64,000 bases of DNA, taken from an uncultured Bacteroidota bacterium (GTDB lineage: Bacteria; Bacteroidota; Bacteroidia; Flavobacteriales; Flavobacteriaceae). Made by a program: the position numbers and the translations under genes. Position 1 is the first letter of the stretch. The number at the start of each line of letters is the position of its first letter. Positions 28,482 through 37,143 of the stretch are shown here, one piece after another. The notes beneath the pieces were generated by a model. That model made no database searches. It was not told where the DNA came from and worked only from the letters and a program-made list of their open reading frames with translations. The DNA lies in the NCBI GenBank assembly GCA_902559035.1, contig CACEGG010000004.1, positions 84,283 to 148,282 on the forward strand, read 5' to 3'.

Positions 28482-28505
28482 AATATCAAATTATAATTTG
28501 ATATT
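28482..28505. promoter_or_regulatory. 24-bp perfect palindrome overlapping the E2 promoter
   Basis: Each arm is AATATCAAATTA, with its exact complement following and no spacer. The right end overlaps the -7 element TATTTTTG (28502-28509). It may be an operator for the E2 gene or, because TTTT follows, part of a weak AT-rich terminator for recR. Confidence 0.55.
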
Positions 28506-28509
28506 TTTG
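28502..28509 (+). promoter_or_regulatory. -7 element of the E2 gene
   Basis: TATTTTTG followed by C is an exact TAnnTTTG match, 18 bases before the ATG at 28528. It lies downstream of the alternative start at 28498, which argues against that start. Confidence 0.6.
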
Positions 28510-28527
28510 CATAATCAATTAATAGAG

Positions 28528-29829
28528 ATGTCTAATAAAATCGAAATTGTCTTACCTAAAATGGGAGAAAGTGTTGATGAAGCAACCATAACTGGTTGGT
28601 TAAAAAATGAAGGTGATGACATTAAGGAAGATGATTTAATTGTTGAAATAGCTACTGATAAAGTTGACTCAGAAGTTCCAAGTGAAGTTTCTGGTGTACT
28701 AATACAAAAGCTATGTAAAATTAACGATGTAGTAAAAGTTGGAGACCCTATAGCAATAATTGAAACAGATAAAAAAATTGAATCCCTTACTATTGAAAAT
28801 AATCAAAAAACTTCTTCAGATAAAACGGAAACAACATCATATAAATCTGAAACAATTGTTACCGAACCAATTGAATATTTTAAAAAAGCTGACTCTATAA
28901 TAGAAAAAAATGACTATAAATCATCTGAAAGAATATACTCTCCTTTAGTAAAAAATATTTCAAAAAAAGAAGGGATTTCTTTAAAAGAATTAGATTCCAT
29001 AATTGGATCAGGTAAAAATGGAAGATTAACTAAAAATGACCTTTTAAATTATATTTCTTCAAAACTAAAAGAACCAAATAAAATTATTGAAACGATAAAG
29101 TCTGTAAATACTAATAAAGAGTCTGATGAGATTTTAGAAATGAGTAGGATGGAAAGACTCATTTCTGATCACATGCTTTCCAGTAAAGAAAAATCTGCCC
29201 ACGTCCAAGCTTTTATTGAAGCTGATATATCTGAACTTTGGAATTGGAGAGAAAAAATTAAAAATTCCTTTTTTGAAAGAGAAAATGAAAAAATTACATT
29301 TACACCTATTTTTATAAGTTTAGTTGCTCAAGCATTAAGGGAATTCCCAATGCTTAATGTTAGTGTCGAAAATTATAAAATCATAAAAAAGAAGTCAATA
29401 AATATTGGCATGGCAACTGCTTTAAAAGATGGTAATCTAATTGTTCCAGTAATTAAAAAAGCAGATCAATTAAGCCTATTTGGTCTAGTAAAAAAAGTTA
29501 ATGATTTAGCCAGTCGTGGAAGAAACGGCCTTTTATTGCCTGATGAAGTTCAAGACGGAACATACACAATTAGTAATGTTGGAGTATTTGATACATTGAT
29601 GGGAACACCTATAATAAATCAACCTCAGGTCGGTATTTTAGCTTTTGGAGCTATAACAAAAAAACCCTCTGTAATTGAAACTGAAAAAGGAGATTTTATT
29701 GGTGTAAGAAGAAAAATTATCCTTTCTCATAGTTTTGATCACAGAGTTGTTAATGGAGCTCAGGGTGGATTATTTATTAAAAGGATAAAAGAGCTTATTG
29801 AAAATTGGGATTCTTCCACCTCAATTTAG
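28528..29829 (+). CDS. 2-oxoacid dehydrogenase E2 (dihydrolipoyl acyltransferase)
   Basis: A 433-residue E2 component. In order: one lipoyl domain (residues 1-80, lipoyl-Lys in EIATDKVDSEVPSEVSG), a charged linker, the E3-binding domain (about 137-178, YSPLVKNISKKEGI), and the catalytic acyltransferase domain (about 205-430). The active-site motif reads HRVVNG (H405 to G410), with Asn409 where HxxxDG is usual. The chain acylates CoA in pyruvate or branched-chain oxoacid dehydrogenase; no E1 or E3 gene is adjacent, so which complex is unknown. I chose the ATG at 28528 because the promoter element lies just before it. Confidence 0.9.
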   Translation: MSNKIEIVLPKMGESVDEATITGWLKNEGDDIKEDDLIVEIATDKVDSEVPSEVSGVLIQKLCKINDVVKVGDPIAIIETDKKIESLTIENNQKTSSDKTETTSYKSETIVTEPIEYFKKADSIIEKNDYKSSERIYSPLVKNISKKEGISLKELDSIIGSGKNGRLTKNDLLNYISSKLKEPNKIIETIKSVNTNKESDEILEMSRMERLISDHMLSSKEKSAHVQAFIEADISELWNWREKIKNSFFERENEKITFTPIFISLVAQALREFPMLNVSVENYKIIKKKSINIGMATALKDGNLIVPVIKKADQLSLFGLVKKVNDLASRGRNGLLLPDEVQDGTYTISNVGVFDTLMGTPIINQPQVGILAFGAITKKPSVIETEKGDFIGVRRKIILSHSFDHRVVNGAQGGLFIKRIKELIENWDSSTSI

Positions 29830-29841
29830 TAATTCTTAAAT

Positions 29842-30615
29842 ATGAAAATAAAACTATCAAAGCCTATTTGTTTTTTTGATTTAGAAACAACTGGAATAAA
29901 TATTTCTAAAGATAGGATAGTTGAAATTTCAATTTTGAAGGTTTATCCAAATAGCAATAAAGAATCAAGAACATGGTTAGTTAATCCTGAGATTTCTATT
30001 CCAAGTGAGGTTTCAAAAATTCATGGTATCACAAATGAAATGGTAATTAATGAGCCTAATTTTAAGGAAATAGGCTCTCAGGTCAAAGAAATGATAAACA
30101 ATTGTGATCTTGGAGGTTTTAATTCTAATAAATTTGACATTCCTCTTTTGGCTGAAGAATTTCTCAGATCAAATATTGACTTTGATTTAGAAAAAATTAA
30201 GTGTATTGATGTCCAAAATATTTTTCATAAAATGGAAAAGAGAACCTTAGGTGCAGCTTATAAATTTTATTGTAAAAAAGATTTAATTGATGCTCATTCT
30301 TCGAAGGCCGATACTTTAGCAACTTATGAGGTTTTGGAAGCTCAGATTGAAAAGTATTCTGAATTAGAAAATAATGTTACGTTTTTATCGGAATTCTCCT
30401 CTAGAAATAGAACAGTTGATTTGGCAGGTTTTATAATTTATGACCAAAATAATGTACCCTGTTTTTCTTTTGGAAAACATAAAGGTAAATCAGTTGATTT
30501 TATAATTGATAATGAGCCTGGTTATTTTGGGTGGATATTAAATTCTGATTTTCCAATGTATACCAAGAAAATATTGACTAAATTAAGGTTAAATAAGCTT
30601 AACAATAAATTATAA
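29842..30615 (+). CDS. 3'-5' exonuclease, DnaQ/epsilon-like (DEDDh)
   Basis: A 257-residue protein. An N-terminal DEDD exonuclease domain shows CFFDLETTGI (D13 and E15), GFNSNKFDIPLL and the terminal HSSKADTLATYEVL motif (His and Asp). The last 70 residues (VPCFSFGKHKGKSV, then PGYFGWILNSDFP) are a small C-terminal domain also found in flavobacterial DNA polymerase III epsilon-like proteins. It likely acts in DNA proofreading or repair. It lies in a tight + strand run with the FAH-family and cinA genes. Confidence 0.9.
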   Translation: MKIKLSKPICFFDLETTGINISKDRIVEISILKVYPNSNKESRTWLVNPEISIPSEVSKIHGITNEMVINEPNFKEIGSQVKEMINNCDLGGFNSNKFDIPLLAEEFLRSNIDFDLEKIKCIDVQNIFHKMEKRTLGAAYKFYCKKDLIDAHSSKADTLATYEVLEAQIEKYSELENNVTFLSEFSSRNRTVDLAGFIIYDQNNVPCFSFGKHKGKSVDFIIDNEPGYFGWILNSDFPMYTKKILTKLRLNKLNNKL

Positions 30616-30616
30616 A

Positions 30617-31228
30617 ATGAAAATAATTTGTATTGGTAGAAATTATGAAGATCACGTTAGTGAACTGCAAAATGAAAGGCCTGATAGTCCTGTTATTTTT
30701 ATCAAACCGGATAGTTCAATAATCCTAAAAAATCAACCTTTTTTTATTCCTGATTATTCTAATGAAATTAATTATGAAATTGAAGTTATTTTAAAGATTT
30801 GTAAACTTGGAAAATCTATTGAAAAGAAATTCGCAAAAACATATTATGATAAAGTTGGATTGGGGATTGACTTTACAGCCAGAGATCTACAATTTGAATT
30901 GAAATCAAAAGGTTTACCCTGGGAAAAAGCAAAAGCTTTTGACGGCTCTGCTTTAATTGGAAATTGGATAAACAAAACAGAATTTAAAAATCTAAATGAT
31001 ATCAATTTTTCAATGAATAAAAATGGGAGTTTAGTTCAAAAAGGAAATACTAGTCAAATGATGTGGAATTTTGATGAATTAATTTCAGAAATATCAAAAT
31101 TTTTTACTCTAAAAATTGGAGACGTTATTTTTACGGGAACACCAGCTGGAGTTGGAAAAGTTAACAGGGGTGATAAATTAGAAGGTTTTATTAATAATAA
31201 TCATAATTTCAAGATCAATATTAAGTAA
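30617..31228 (+). CDS. Fumarylacetoacetate hydrolase (FAH) family protein
   Basis: A 203-residue enzyme of the FAH fold, acting on carbon-carbon bonds in oxo-acids. Visible signatures are CIGRNYEDHVSEL at the N-terminus, INYEIEVILKICK with the metal-binding Glu pair, GIDFTARDLQ and GDVIFTGTPAGVG near the end. Members include hydrolases and oxaloacetate decarboxylases, and the substrate here is unknown. The stop overlaps the cinA ATG by one base. Confidence 0.9.
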   Translation: MKIICIGRNYEDHVSELQNERPDSPVIFIKPDSSIILKNQPFFIPDYSNEINYEIEVILKICKLGKSIEKKFAKTYYDKVGLGIDFTARDLQFELKSKGLPWEKAKAFDGSALIGNWINKTEFKNLNDINFSMNKNGSLVQKGNTSQMMWNFDELISEISKFFTLKIGDVIFTGTPAGVGKVNRGDKLEGFINNNHNFKINIK

Positions 31229-32481
31229 TGATTAGAGCAAAGATTATTACTATTGGTGATGAAATTTTAATAGGTCAAATAGTTGATACAAATTCAACTT
31301 TTATCTCAAATGAATTAATCAAAATAGGTGTAGAGGTTTGTGAAATTTTGTCAATTAGGGATACTAAAGATGATATTATAAACGCATTTAATAATTCGAT
31401 TGATAAATTTGATATTATAATTACAACAGGTGGGCTTGGTCCAACAAATGATGATATAACAAAAGATGTTTTTTGTGAATTTTTCAATGATAAATTAATA
31501 CATAATCAAGAATTATTAGTCCATATTGAAAACCTTTTTAAGAATTTTGTCGACAATCCTATTAATGATTTAAATAGAGCTCAAGCCTTAGTCCCATCAA
31601 AAGCATTACTAATTGAAAATCAATATGGAACAGCAGCTGGTATGCAAATAAAAAAAAATAATTCCTTTTTCATTTCTCTCCCTGGAGTTCCGTATGAGAT
31701 GAAATCTATGATTGTTAACTCAGTTGTTCCATTTATTGAAAAGGAATTTAATTGTCCGATTATTTTAAAAAAAACCTTGATGACTTATGGAGTTGGAGAA
31801 AGTACCATAGCAAAGAAGTTAAAAGACTTTGAAGATGGTTTATCTAAAAATTTCAAATTAGCATATTTACCAAATTTAGGTAGAGTAAGGTTAAGGTTAT
31901 CATGTAGAGGTTTTGATCGAACTGATCTTGAGAAAAAAATGGACAATTATATCGCTCAACTTTTTGAGATTCTAGGTAAAATTATAATAGGATTTGAGTC
32001 TGTAAATTCAATAGAATCTGAAATAGGAAAAATATTAAAAAAATCAGGAAAAACTTTATCAACTGCAGAAAGTTTTACAGGTGGTTTAATATCTTCAAGA
32101 ATATCTTCTGTTCCTGGAGCTTCATCATATTTTAAGGGAGCTGTTGTGGCATATGACACAAATATTAAACAAAACCTTTTGTCAGTGAATCAAAATGATA
32201 TTGATTTGCATTCAGTTGTAAGTTCTCAGGTAGCTAACAGCATGGCTTTAAATGCTAAAAAGCTTCTAAAGACAGATTATGCAATATCTACAACTGGGAA
32301 TGCTGGTCCAGATAAGGGAGACTCAAAAAAAGAAGTGGGTTCTATTTATATTTCATTAGCCACTTTAAATGATGTTAAGTCATATGAATTTAATTTTGGA
32401 AAAAACAGGGAAAAAAATATAAAAAAATCTGTTAATAAAGCTTTAGAACTTTTATTTTCTGAATTATTAACAGAAGACTAA
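31228..32481 (+). CDS. cinA: CinA family protein (competence/damage-inducible, NMN/ADP-ribose processing)
   Basis: A 417-residue protein with the two-domain CinA layout. The N-terminal molybdopterin-binding-like (COG1058) domain starts IITIGDEILIGQIVDTNS and includes TTGGLGPTNDDITKDV. The C-terminal PncC-type amidase-like domain (about 265-415) has TAESFTGGLISSRISSVPGAS, KGAVVAYD and TGNAGPD. The family hydrolyses ADP-ribose and deamidates NMN in pyridine-nucleotide recycling. The length is normal. Confidence 0.94.
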   Translation: MIRAKIITIGDEILIGQIVDTNSTFISNELIKIGVEVCEILSIRDTKDDIINAFNNSIDKFDIIITTGGLGPTNDDITKDVFCEFFNDKLIHNQELLVHIENLFKNFVDNPINDLNRAQALVPSKALLIENQYGTAAGMQIKKNNSFFISLPGVPYEMKSMIVNSVVPFIEKEFNCPIILKKTLMTYGVGESTIAKKLKDFEDGLSKNFKLAYLPNLGRVRLRLSCRGFDRTDLEKKMDNYIAQLFEILGKIIIGFESVNSIESEIGKILKKSGKTLSTAESFTGGLISSRISSVPGASSYFKGAVVAYDTNIKQNLLSVNQNDIDLHSVVSSQVANSMALNAKKLLKTDYAISTTGNAGPDKGDSKKEVGSIYISLATLNDVKSYEFNFGKNREKNIKKSVNKALELLFSELLTED

Positions 32482-32509
32482 AAAATTTGGCATTACTGTA
32501 AAAATGTTG

Positions 32510-32517
32510 TTAATTTG
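32510..32517 (+). promoter_or_regulatory. -7 element of the rpmB-rpmG unit
   Basis: TTAATTTG followed by C (one mismatch) with TTG at 32487-32489, 20 bases upstream, lies 25 bases before the rpmB ATG. Confidence 0.5.
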
Positions 32518-32542
32518 CACCCTATTTTAAAATAAGATAGTT

Positions 32543-32773
32543 ATGTCTAAAGTTTGTGAAATTTCAGGAAAAAAAGTTTTAGTTGGAAACAATGTTTCAA
32601 AAGCAATGAATAAAACTAAAAGGAGATTTGAACCTAATTTAATCAAAAAACGTTTTTTTATCCCTGAAGAAGGTAAATGGATAACTCTTAAGGTATCGAC
32701 TTCTGTTTTAAAAACAATTAATAAAAAGGGTATTTCAGCAGTTTTGAAAGAATCCAAAATTAATAAAGCTTAA
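32543..32773 (+). CDS. rpmB: 50S ribosomal protein bL28
   Basis: A 76-residue protein with MSKVCEISGKKVLVGNNVS, then KRRFEPNLIKKRFFIPEEGKW. It is a short bL28 of the large subunit. The Cys-rich pair seen in zinc-binding L28 is reduced to one N-terminal Cys, so this is the non-zinc form. It is the first gene of the rpmB-rpmG-DUF4295 unit, a conserved flavobacterial order. Confidence 0.97.
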   Translation: MSKVCEISGKKVLVGNNVSKAMNKTKRRFEPNLIKKRFFIPEEGKWITLKVSTSVLKTINKKGISAVLKESKINKA

Positions 32774-32783
32774 TTAATTTATT

Positions 32784-32966
32784 ATGGCTAAGAAAGGAAA
32801 TAGAGTACAAGTAATATTAGAATGTACAGAACATAAAAATTCAGGTCTTCCTGGTACATCTAGATATGTAACTACAAAAAATAAAAAAAATACACCTGAT
32901 AGATTAGAGATAAAAAAATTTAATCCTATCATGAAAAAAAATACTATTCATAAAGAAATTAAATAA
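32784..32966 (+). CDS. rpmG: 50S ribosomal protein bL33
   Basis: A 60-residue bL33 with [21 protein letters not shown] and [22 protein letters not shown]. The zinc-binding Cys pairs (CxxC) are absent, so it is the zinc-free type. It starts 10 bp after rpmB, and the DUF4295 gene follows 8 bp later. Confidence 0.96.
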   Translation: MAKKGNRVQVILECTEHKNSGLPGTSRYVTTKNKKNTPDRLEIKKFNPIMKKNTIHKEIK

Positions 32967-32974
32967 TAAGAGAA

Positions 32975-33124
32975 ATGGCAAAAAAGACTGTAGCATCACT
33001 TCAAACCTCTTCGAAAAGACTTACAAAGGCTATAAAAATGGTTAAAAGCCCCAAAACTGGTGCGTATACTTATGTAGAATCGATTATGGATCCCTCTTTG
33101 GTTAATGATTGGTTAAGTAAATAA
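32975..33124 (+). CDS. DUF4295 domain-containing protein (likely ribosome-associated)
   Basis: A 49-residue basic protein, MAKKTVASLQTSSKRLTK, then AIKMVKSPKTGAY, ending LVNDWLSK. The DUF4295 family follows rpmG throughout Bacteroidota. From memory, a protein of this type was found in the Flavobacterium ribosome and named bL38; I am not certain of the identity, but the basic composition and the rpmB-rpmG linkage support a ribosomal role. A strong terminator follows 26 bp later. Confidence 0.85.
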   Translation: MAKKTVASLQTSSKRLTKAIKMVKSPKTGAYTYVESIMDPSLVNDWLSK

Positions 33125-33150
33125 TTAAATCTTTGGATATTAATTACAAG

Positions 33151-33174
33151 AGTCACTTTTTAGTGGCTTTTTTT
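33151..33174 (+). terminator. Intrinsic terminator after the rpmB-rpmG-DUF4295 unit
   Basis: AGTCACT (33151-33157) and AGTGGCT (33162-33168) form a 7-bp stem with one T-G pair and a TTTT loop, followed by six T. This separates the ribosomal unit from ftsY. Confidence 0.85.
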
Positions 33175-33182
33175 GTTTTACA

Positions 33183-33190
33183 TATCTTTG
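33183..33190 (+). promoter_or_regulatory. ftsY: -7 element of ftsY
   Basis: TATCTTTG, an exact TAnnTTTG match, lies 16 bases before the ftsY ATG and just behind the preceding terminator. Confidence 0.6.
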
Positions 33191-33206
33191 ATAAAACTTT
33201 TATTAA

Positions 33207-34160
33207 ATGAATTTTTTCAAAAAACTATTTACAAAAGAAAAAAAAGAGACTCTTGATAGTGGTCTTAAAAAAAGTAAAGATTCATTTTTTAACAAAATTT
33301 CCAAAGTAATCGTTGGTAAAAGCAAGGTTGATGATGAAGTTTTAGATAATCTAGAAGAAGTACTGATTAGTTCTGATGTTGGAGTTAAAACTACACTCAA
33401 AATAATAGATCATATTGAAGACAGAGTAAAAAAAGATAAGTTTATTAGTTCTGACGAATTAGACACAATTCTAAAAGAAGAAATAACCAAAATAATATGC
33501 GATTCTCAAGATGATGATGATTTCTTGTCAATTGGTGATAATAAGCCACATGTTATATTAGTTGTTGGAGTTAATGGGGTTGGTAAAACCACTTCCATCG
33601 GCAAAATGGCTAATCATTATAAGTCATTAGGACTTAAAGTAATGATTGGTGCTGCAGATACTTTTAGAGCTGCTGCTATTGATCAATTAGAGGTTTGGTC
33701 AAATAGAGTAGGTGTTGAATTGGTAAAACAAAAAATGGGAAGTGATCCAGCATCAGTTTCTTATGACACACTTGAGTCTGCAATAAATAAAAATATTGAT
33801 GTTGTTTTAATTGACACAGCAGGAAGACTCCACAATAAAACTAATTTGATGAATGAACTTGGAAAAATTAAAAGAGTTTTACAGAAAAAAAATGTAAACG
33901 CTCCTCACGAAGTTCTGCTTGTAATTGATGGTTCAACTGGGCAAAATGCATTTGAACAAGCTAAGCAGTTTACAAGTGTTACAGAAATAACATCTTTAGC
34001 TGTTACTAAATTAGATGGAACAGCAAAAGGTGGTGTTGTTTTAGGGATCTCAGACCAATTTAATATTCCTATAAAATTTATTGGAGTTGGTGAAGGTATT
34101 GAAGATTTACAGGTATTCAATAAAATAGAATTTGTGGATTCATTTTTTAAAAAATCATAA
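33207..34160 (+). CDS. ftsY: Signal recognition particle receptor FtsY
   Basis: A 317-residue SRP receptor GTPase that docks ribosome-SRP complexes at the inner membrane. The N-terminus is short and basic, without the long acidic A domain of E. coli FtsY. The NG domain has the G1 loop GVNGVGKTT (121-129), AADTFRAAAIDQL, DTAGR, TKLDGTAKGG and GVGE near the C-terminus. It has its own promoter. rimO begins 10 bp after its stop. Confidence 0.97.
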   Translation: MNFFKKLFTKEKKETLDSGLKKSKDSFFNKISKVIVGKSKVDDEVLDNLEEVLISSDVGVKTTLKIIDHIEDRVKKDKFISSDELDTILKEEITKIICDSQDDDDFLSIGDNKPHVILVVGVNGVGKTTSIGKMANHYKSLGLKVMIGAADTFRAAAIDQLEVWSNRVGVELVKQKMGSDPASVSYDTLESAINKNIDVVLIDTAGRLHNKTNLMNELGKIKRVLQKKNVNAPHEVLLVIDGSTGQNAFEQAKQFTSVTEITSLAVTKLDGTAKGGVVLGISDQFNIPIKFIGVGEGIEDLQVFNKIEFVDSFFKKS

Positions 34161-34170
34161 ACTTTAATAA

Positions 34171-35481
34171 TTGAGAACAAAATATTCAAAAAAAAACACA
34201 ATTAATGTAGTTACTTTAGGCTGCTCAAAGAACATTTACGACTCTGAGGTTCTTATGGGTCAATTAAAAGCCAATAATAAAAATGTTGTTCATGAAAAAG
34301 AAGGTAATATTGTTGTTGTAAATACATGTGGTTTTATAGATAATGCGAAAGAAGAATCTATTAATACAATATTAGAATATTCTTCAAAAAAAGAAATAGG
34401 TGAAATAGATAAACTATTTGTTACAGGTTGTCTTAGCGAAAGATATATGCCTGATTTAAAAAAAGAAATTCCAAATGTTGATCAGTATTTCGGAACAACT
34501 GATTTACCAAAACTTTTAAAAGCTTTAAAAGCAGATTACAAACACGAGTTAGTAGGTGAAAGATTAACAACTACCCCAAAAAATTATGCATATCTAAAAA
34601 TCTCTGAAGGTTGTGACAGACCTTGTTCCTTTTGCGCAATTCCGTTGATGAGAGGAAAACATAAATCAAAATCTATTGAAGTGCTTGTTAATGAAGCAAC
34701 TTTACTCGCAAAAAATGGGGTTAAAGAACTTATTTTAATTGCACAAGACTTAACCTATTATGGACTAGATCTATATAAAAAAAGAGAGTTGTCGTCATTA
34801 CTTAAAGAATTGGTAAAAGTTGACGGAATTGAATGGATTAGATTACATTATGCTTTTCCAAATGGGTTTCCTTTAGATGTTTTAGAAGTAATTAAACAAG
34901 AAGAGAAGGTTTGTAATTATATAGATATACCACTTCAACATATATCTACTAAAATATTAAAATCAATGAGAAGGGGGTCCAAAAAAGAAAATATCATTGA
35001 ATTAATCAATAAGATGAGATTATTGAATCCTGAAATTGCAATAAGAACAACAGTAATAGTTGGCTATCCAGGTGAATCAGAAGAAGATTTTAATGAACTT
35101 AAAGAATGGATAATGGAAACTAAATTTGATAGGTTAGGATGTTTTGCTTACAGTCACGAGGAAAATACTCACGCCTACAGCTTGGTTGATGATGTTTCTC
35201 CAAAAATTAAGCAAGAAAGAATTAACTCAGTAATGGAAATCCAATCTCAGATTTCGTTGGAGTTAAACCAAAAAAAAATTAATCAAGTTTATAAATGTGT
35301 TATTGATAGAAAAGAGGGTATTAATTATATTGGAAGAACAGAATTTGATTCACCAGATGTTGACAATGAAGTTTTAGTGGATGCAAGTAAATATTATCTT
35401 AAAATTGGGGATTTTGTCAATTTAAAAATAATAGATTGTACAGAGTTTGATTTATATGCAATCCCTAATGAAAAATTATAA
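34171..35481 (+). CDS. rimO: Ribosomal protein uS12 methylthiotransferase RimO
   Basis: A 436-residue radical-SAM enzyme that adds a methylthio group to Asp89 of uS12. The N-terminal UPF0004 domain binds one cluster through C18 (TLGCSK), C53 (NTCGF) and C87 (TGCLSE). The radical-SAM cluster is held by C148, C152 and C155 (GCDRPCSFCAIP), and a TRAM domain follows at the C-terminus. The start is TTG at 34171; it gives MRTKYSKKNTINVVTLGCSK, in agreement with family N-termini. The methylthiotransferase MiaB is similar, but the UPF0004 and linker sequence fit RimO. Confidence 0.94.
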   Translation: MRTKYSKKNTINVVTLGCSKNIYDSEVLMGQLKANNKNVVHEKEGNIVVVNTCGFIDNAKEESINTILEYSSKKEIGEIDKLFVTGCLSERYMPDLKKEIPNVDQYFGTTDLPKLLKALKADYKHELVGERLTTTPKNYAYLKISEGCDRPCSFCAIPLMRGKHKSKSIEVLVNEATLLAKNGVKELILIAQDLTYYGLDLYKKRELSSLLKELVKVDGIEWIRLHYAFPNGFPLDVLEVIKQEEKVCNYIDIPLQHISTKILKSMRRGSKKENIIELINKMRLLNPEIAIRTTVIVGYPGESEEDFNELKEWIMETKFDRLGCFAYSHEENTHAYSLVDDVSPKIKQERINSVMEIQSQISLELNQKKINQVYKCVIDRKEGINYIGRTEFDSPDVDNEVLVDASKYYLKIGDFVNLKIIDCTEFDLYAIPNEKL

Positions 35482-35502
35482 TACCTTATATTTAAAAAAA
35501 CC

Positions 35503-37098
35503 TTGACTTATATAAAACCTGAAATATCAAATCATTTACCAAAAATTACTCTTAGTTATATAAATAATGATAAGGGAATCACCTCTTTTTACAATAATTC
35601 ATTTGAAATAGATAATTATTTGGATCAGCTCAAAGGAAAAAAAGAGCAATATAATGATGATTATAGAAAAGTTTTAGGTCAAGAATTGTTTAAACAGTAT
35701 AAGGATTTGAAAAATAATGATAAGCAATTAAAACACATTAAAAGTTTATCAAATTCAAACACATTTACAGTTTGTACTGGTCACCAATTAAACTTATTTA
35801 CCGGTCCACTATATTTTTTTTATAAAATAATAGACGCAATTAAAATATGTGATCAATTAAAACTAAAATATCCAGAATACAATTTTGTTCCAATTTATTG
35901 GATGGCCTCTGAAGATCATGATTTTAAAGAAATAAATTTCTTCAACTTGAATAAAACAAAATTTGAATGGAATATTAACTCTAAAGGGCCTGTGGGAAGA
36001 TTAAAGACTGATGATTTAAGTATTGTTTTTGAAAAATTGAAATCTTTTTTCAAAAATTCAAATGATAAAAATTTATTATCTCTTTTTAAATCATCATACT
36101 TAAATAATAGAAATTTATCGGAATCAACTTTGAGTTTGGTTCACAGTTTGTTTGCTGATTACGGCCTTCTAATAATTCAACCTGATAATAAAAATTTAAA
36201 AAATCTTTTTAAAGAATTTTTTTTAGACGAAGTTCTGAACAAATCCTGTTACAACAAGGTTTCAAAAACTAATAATAATCTAAAAAACTCATTAAACTTT
36301 AGTTTTAATCCTCAAGTCAATCCAAGAGAGATTAATATGTTTTATATTTTAGATAACATTAGAGAAAGAATAGATTATAAAAACAACATGTATCATGTTT
36401 TAAATACTGAAATCTCTTTTACTCAAACTGAAATCATTGATGAAATAAATAATTTTCCTGAAAGATTTTCACCAAATGTATTGTTAAGACCATTATATCA
36501 AGAACATATTTTACCAAATCTGTCCTACGTTGGAGGTGGAAGTGAAATTGCATATTGGTTGCAGCTTAAGGACTATTTTGATTTTCAAAAAATTTCTTTT
36601 CCAATACTTTCTGTAAGATCGTCACTAATGTTGATTTCTAAAAAACAACAAGAAAAATGCGATAAATTAAACATAAAGATTGAAGATCTGTTTAAAAACA
36701 TAGATCAACTAAAAGTACATTACTTAAAGAATAACTCAAAAATAGTAACGGATTTGAGTGTGCAAAAAGAAGCTGTTAGGAAAAATTTTAATAATATATA
36801 TAATCTAGCTAAGCAAACAGATAAATCCTTCATTGGAGCAGTTAAAGCTCAAGAAAAAAAACAACTAAATGGCTTGAATAATCTTGAAAAACGACTAATT
36901 AAGGCTGAGAAAAGAAAACATAAAGACTTTTTAGATAGAATTGAAATTTTAAAAAAGGATTTATTTCCAAATAATTCTTTTCAAGAACGCCAACTAAATT
37001 TTTCTTCTTTTTTTAATAGTAACAAAAAAAACTTTTTAAGTTTTTTAATTGAAAAAATTGACCCGTTTAATAATAGCTTTAATGTTGTGAAATATTAA
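35503..37098 (+). CDS. bshC: Putative cysteine ligase BshC (bacillithiol synthesis)
   Basis: A 531-residue protein of the BshC family, which joins cysteine to GlcN-malate in bacillithiol synthesis. Recognised features are TVCTGHQLNLFTGPLYFFYKI (about 86-106), VPIYWMASEDHDFKEINFF and PNLSYVGGGSEIAYWLQLK, followed by a coiled-coil near residues 385-480. A TTG at 35503 is the best start. Presence suggests bacillithiol as the low-molecular thiol; bshA and bshB are not in this window. Length is typical. Confidence 0.93.
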   Translation: MTYIKPEISNHLPKITLSYINNDKGITSFYNNSFEIDNYLDQLKGKKEQYNDDYRKVLGQELFKQYKDLKNNDKQLKHIKSLSNSNTFTVCTGHQLNLFTGPLYFFYKIIDAIKICDQLKLKYPEYNFVPIYWMASEDHDFKEINFFNLNKTKFEWNINSKGPVGRLKTDDLSIVFEKLKSFFKNSNDKNLLSLFKSSYLNNRNLSESTLSLVHSLFADYGLLIIQPDNKNLKNLFKEFFLDEVLNKSCYNKVSKTNNNLKNSLNFSFNPQVNPREINMFYILDNIRERIDYKNNMYHVLNTEISFTQTEIIDEINNFPERFSPNVLLRPLYQEHILPNLSYVGGGSEIAYWLQLKDYFDFQKISFPILSVRSSLMLISKKQQEKCDKLNIKIEDLFKNIDQLKVHYLKNNSKIVTDLSVQKEAVRKNFNNIYNLAKQTDKSFIGAVKAQEKKQLNGLNNLEKRLIKAEKRKHKDFLDRIEILKKDLFPNNSFQERQLNFSSFFNSNKKNFLSFLIEKIDPFNNSFNVVKY

Positions 37099-37132
37099 TT
37101 ACTTTCTTTTGATTTTTTCTATCATTAAATAG

Positions 37133-37140
37133 TATTTTTG
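37133..37140 (+). promoter_or_regulatory. guaA: -7 element directly before guaA
   Basis: TATTTTTG, an exact TAnnTTTG match, ends 3 bases before the guaA ATG. TTG at 37109-37111, 21 bases upstream, fits a -33 element. Predicted transcription starts at or beside the ATG (leaderless mRNA). Confidence 0.6.
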
Positions 37141-37143
37141 AAT

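Noticed and set aside
37138..37143. A TTG start for guaA
   Set aside because: It lies within the -7 element TATTTTTG; the ATG at 37144 fits homologues.
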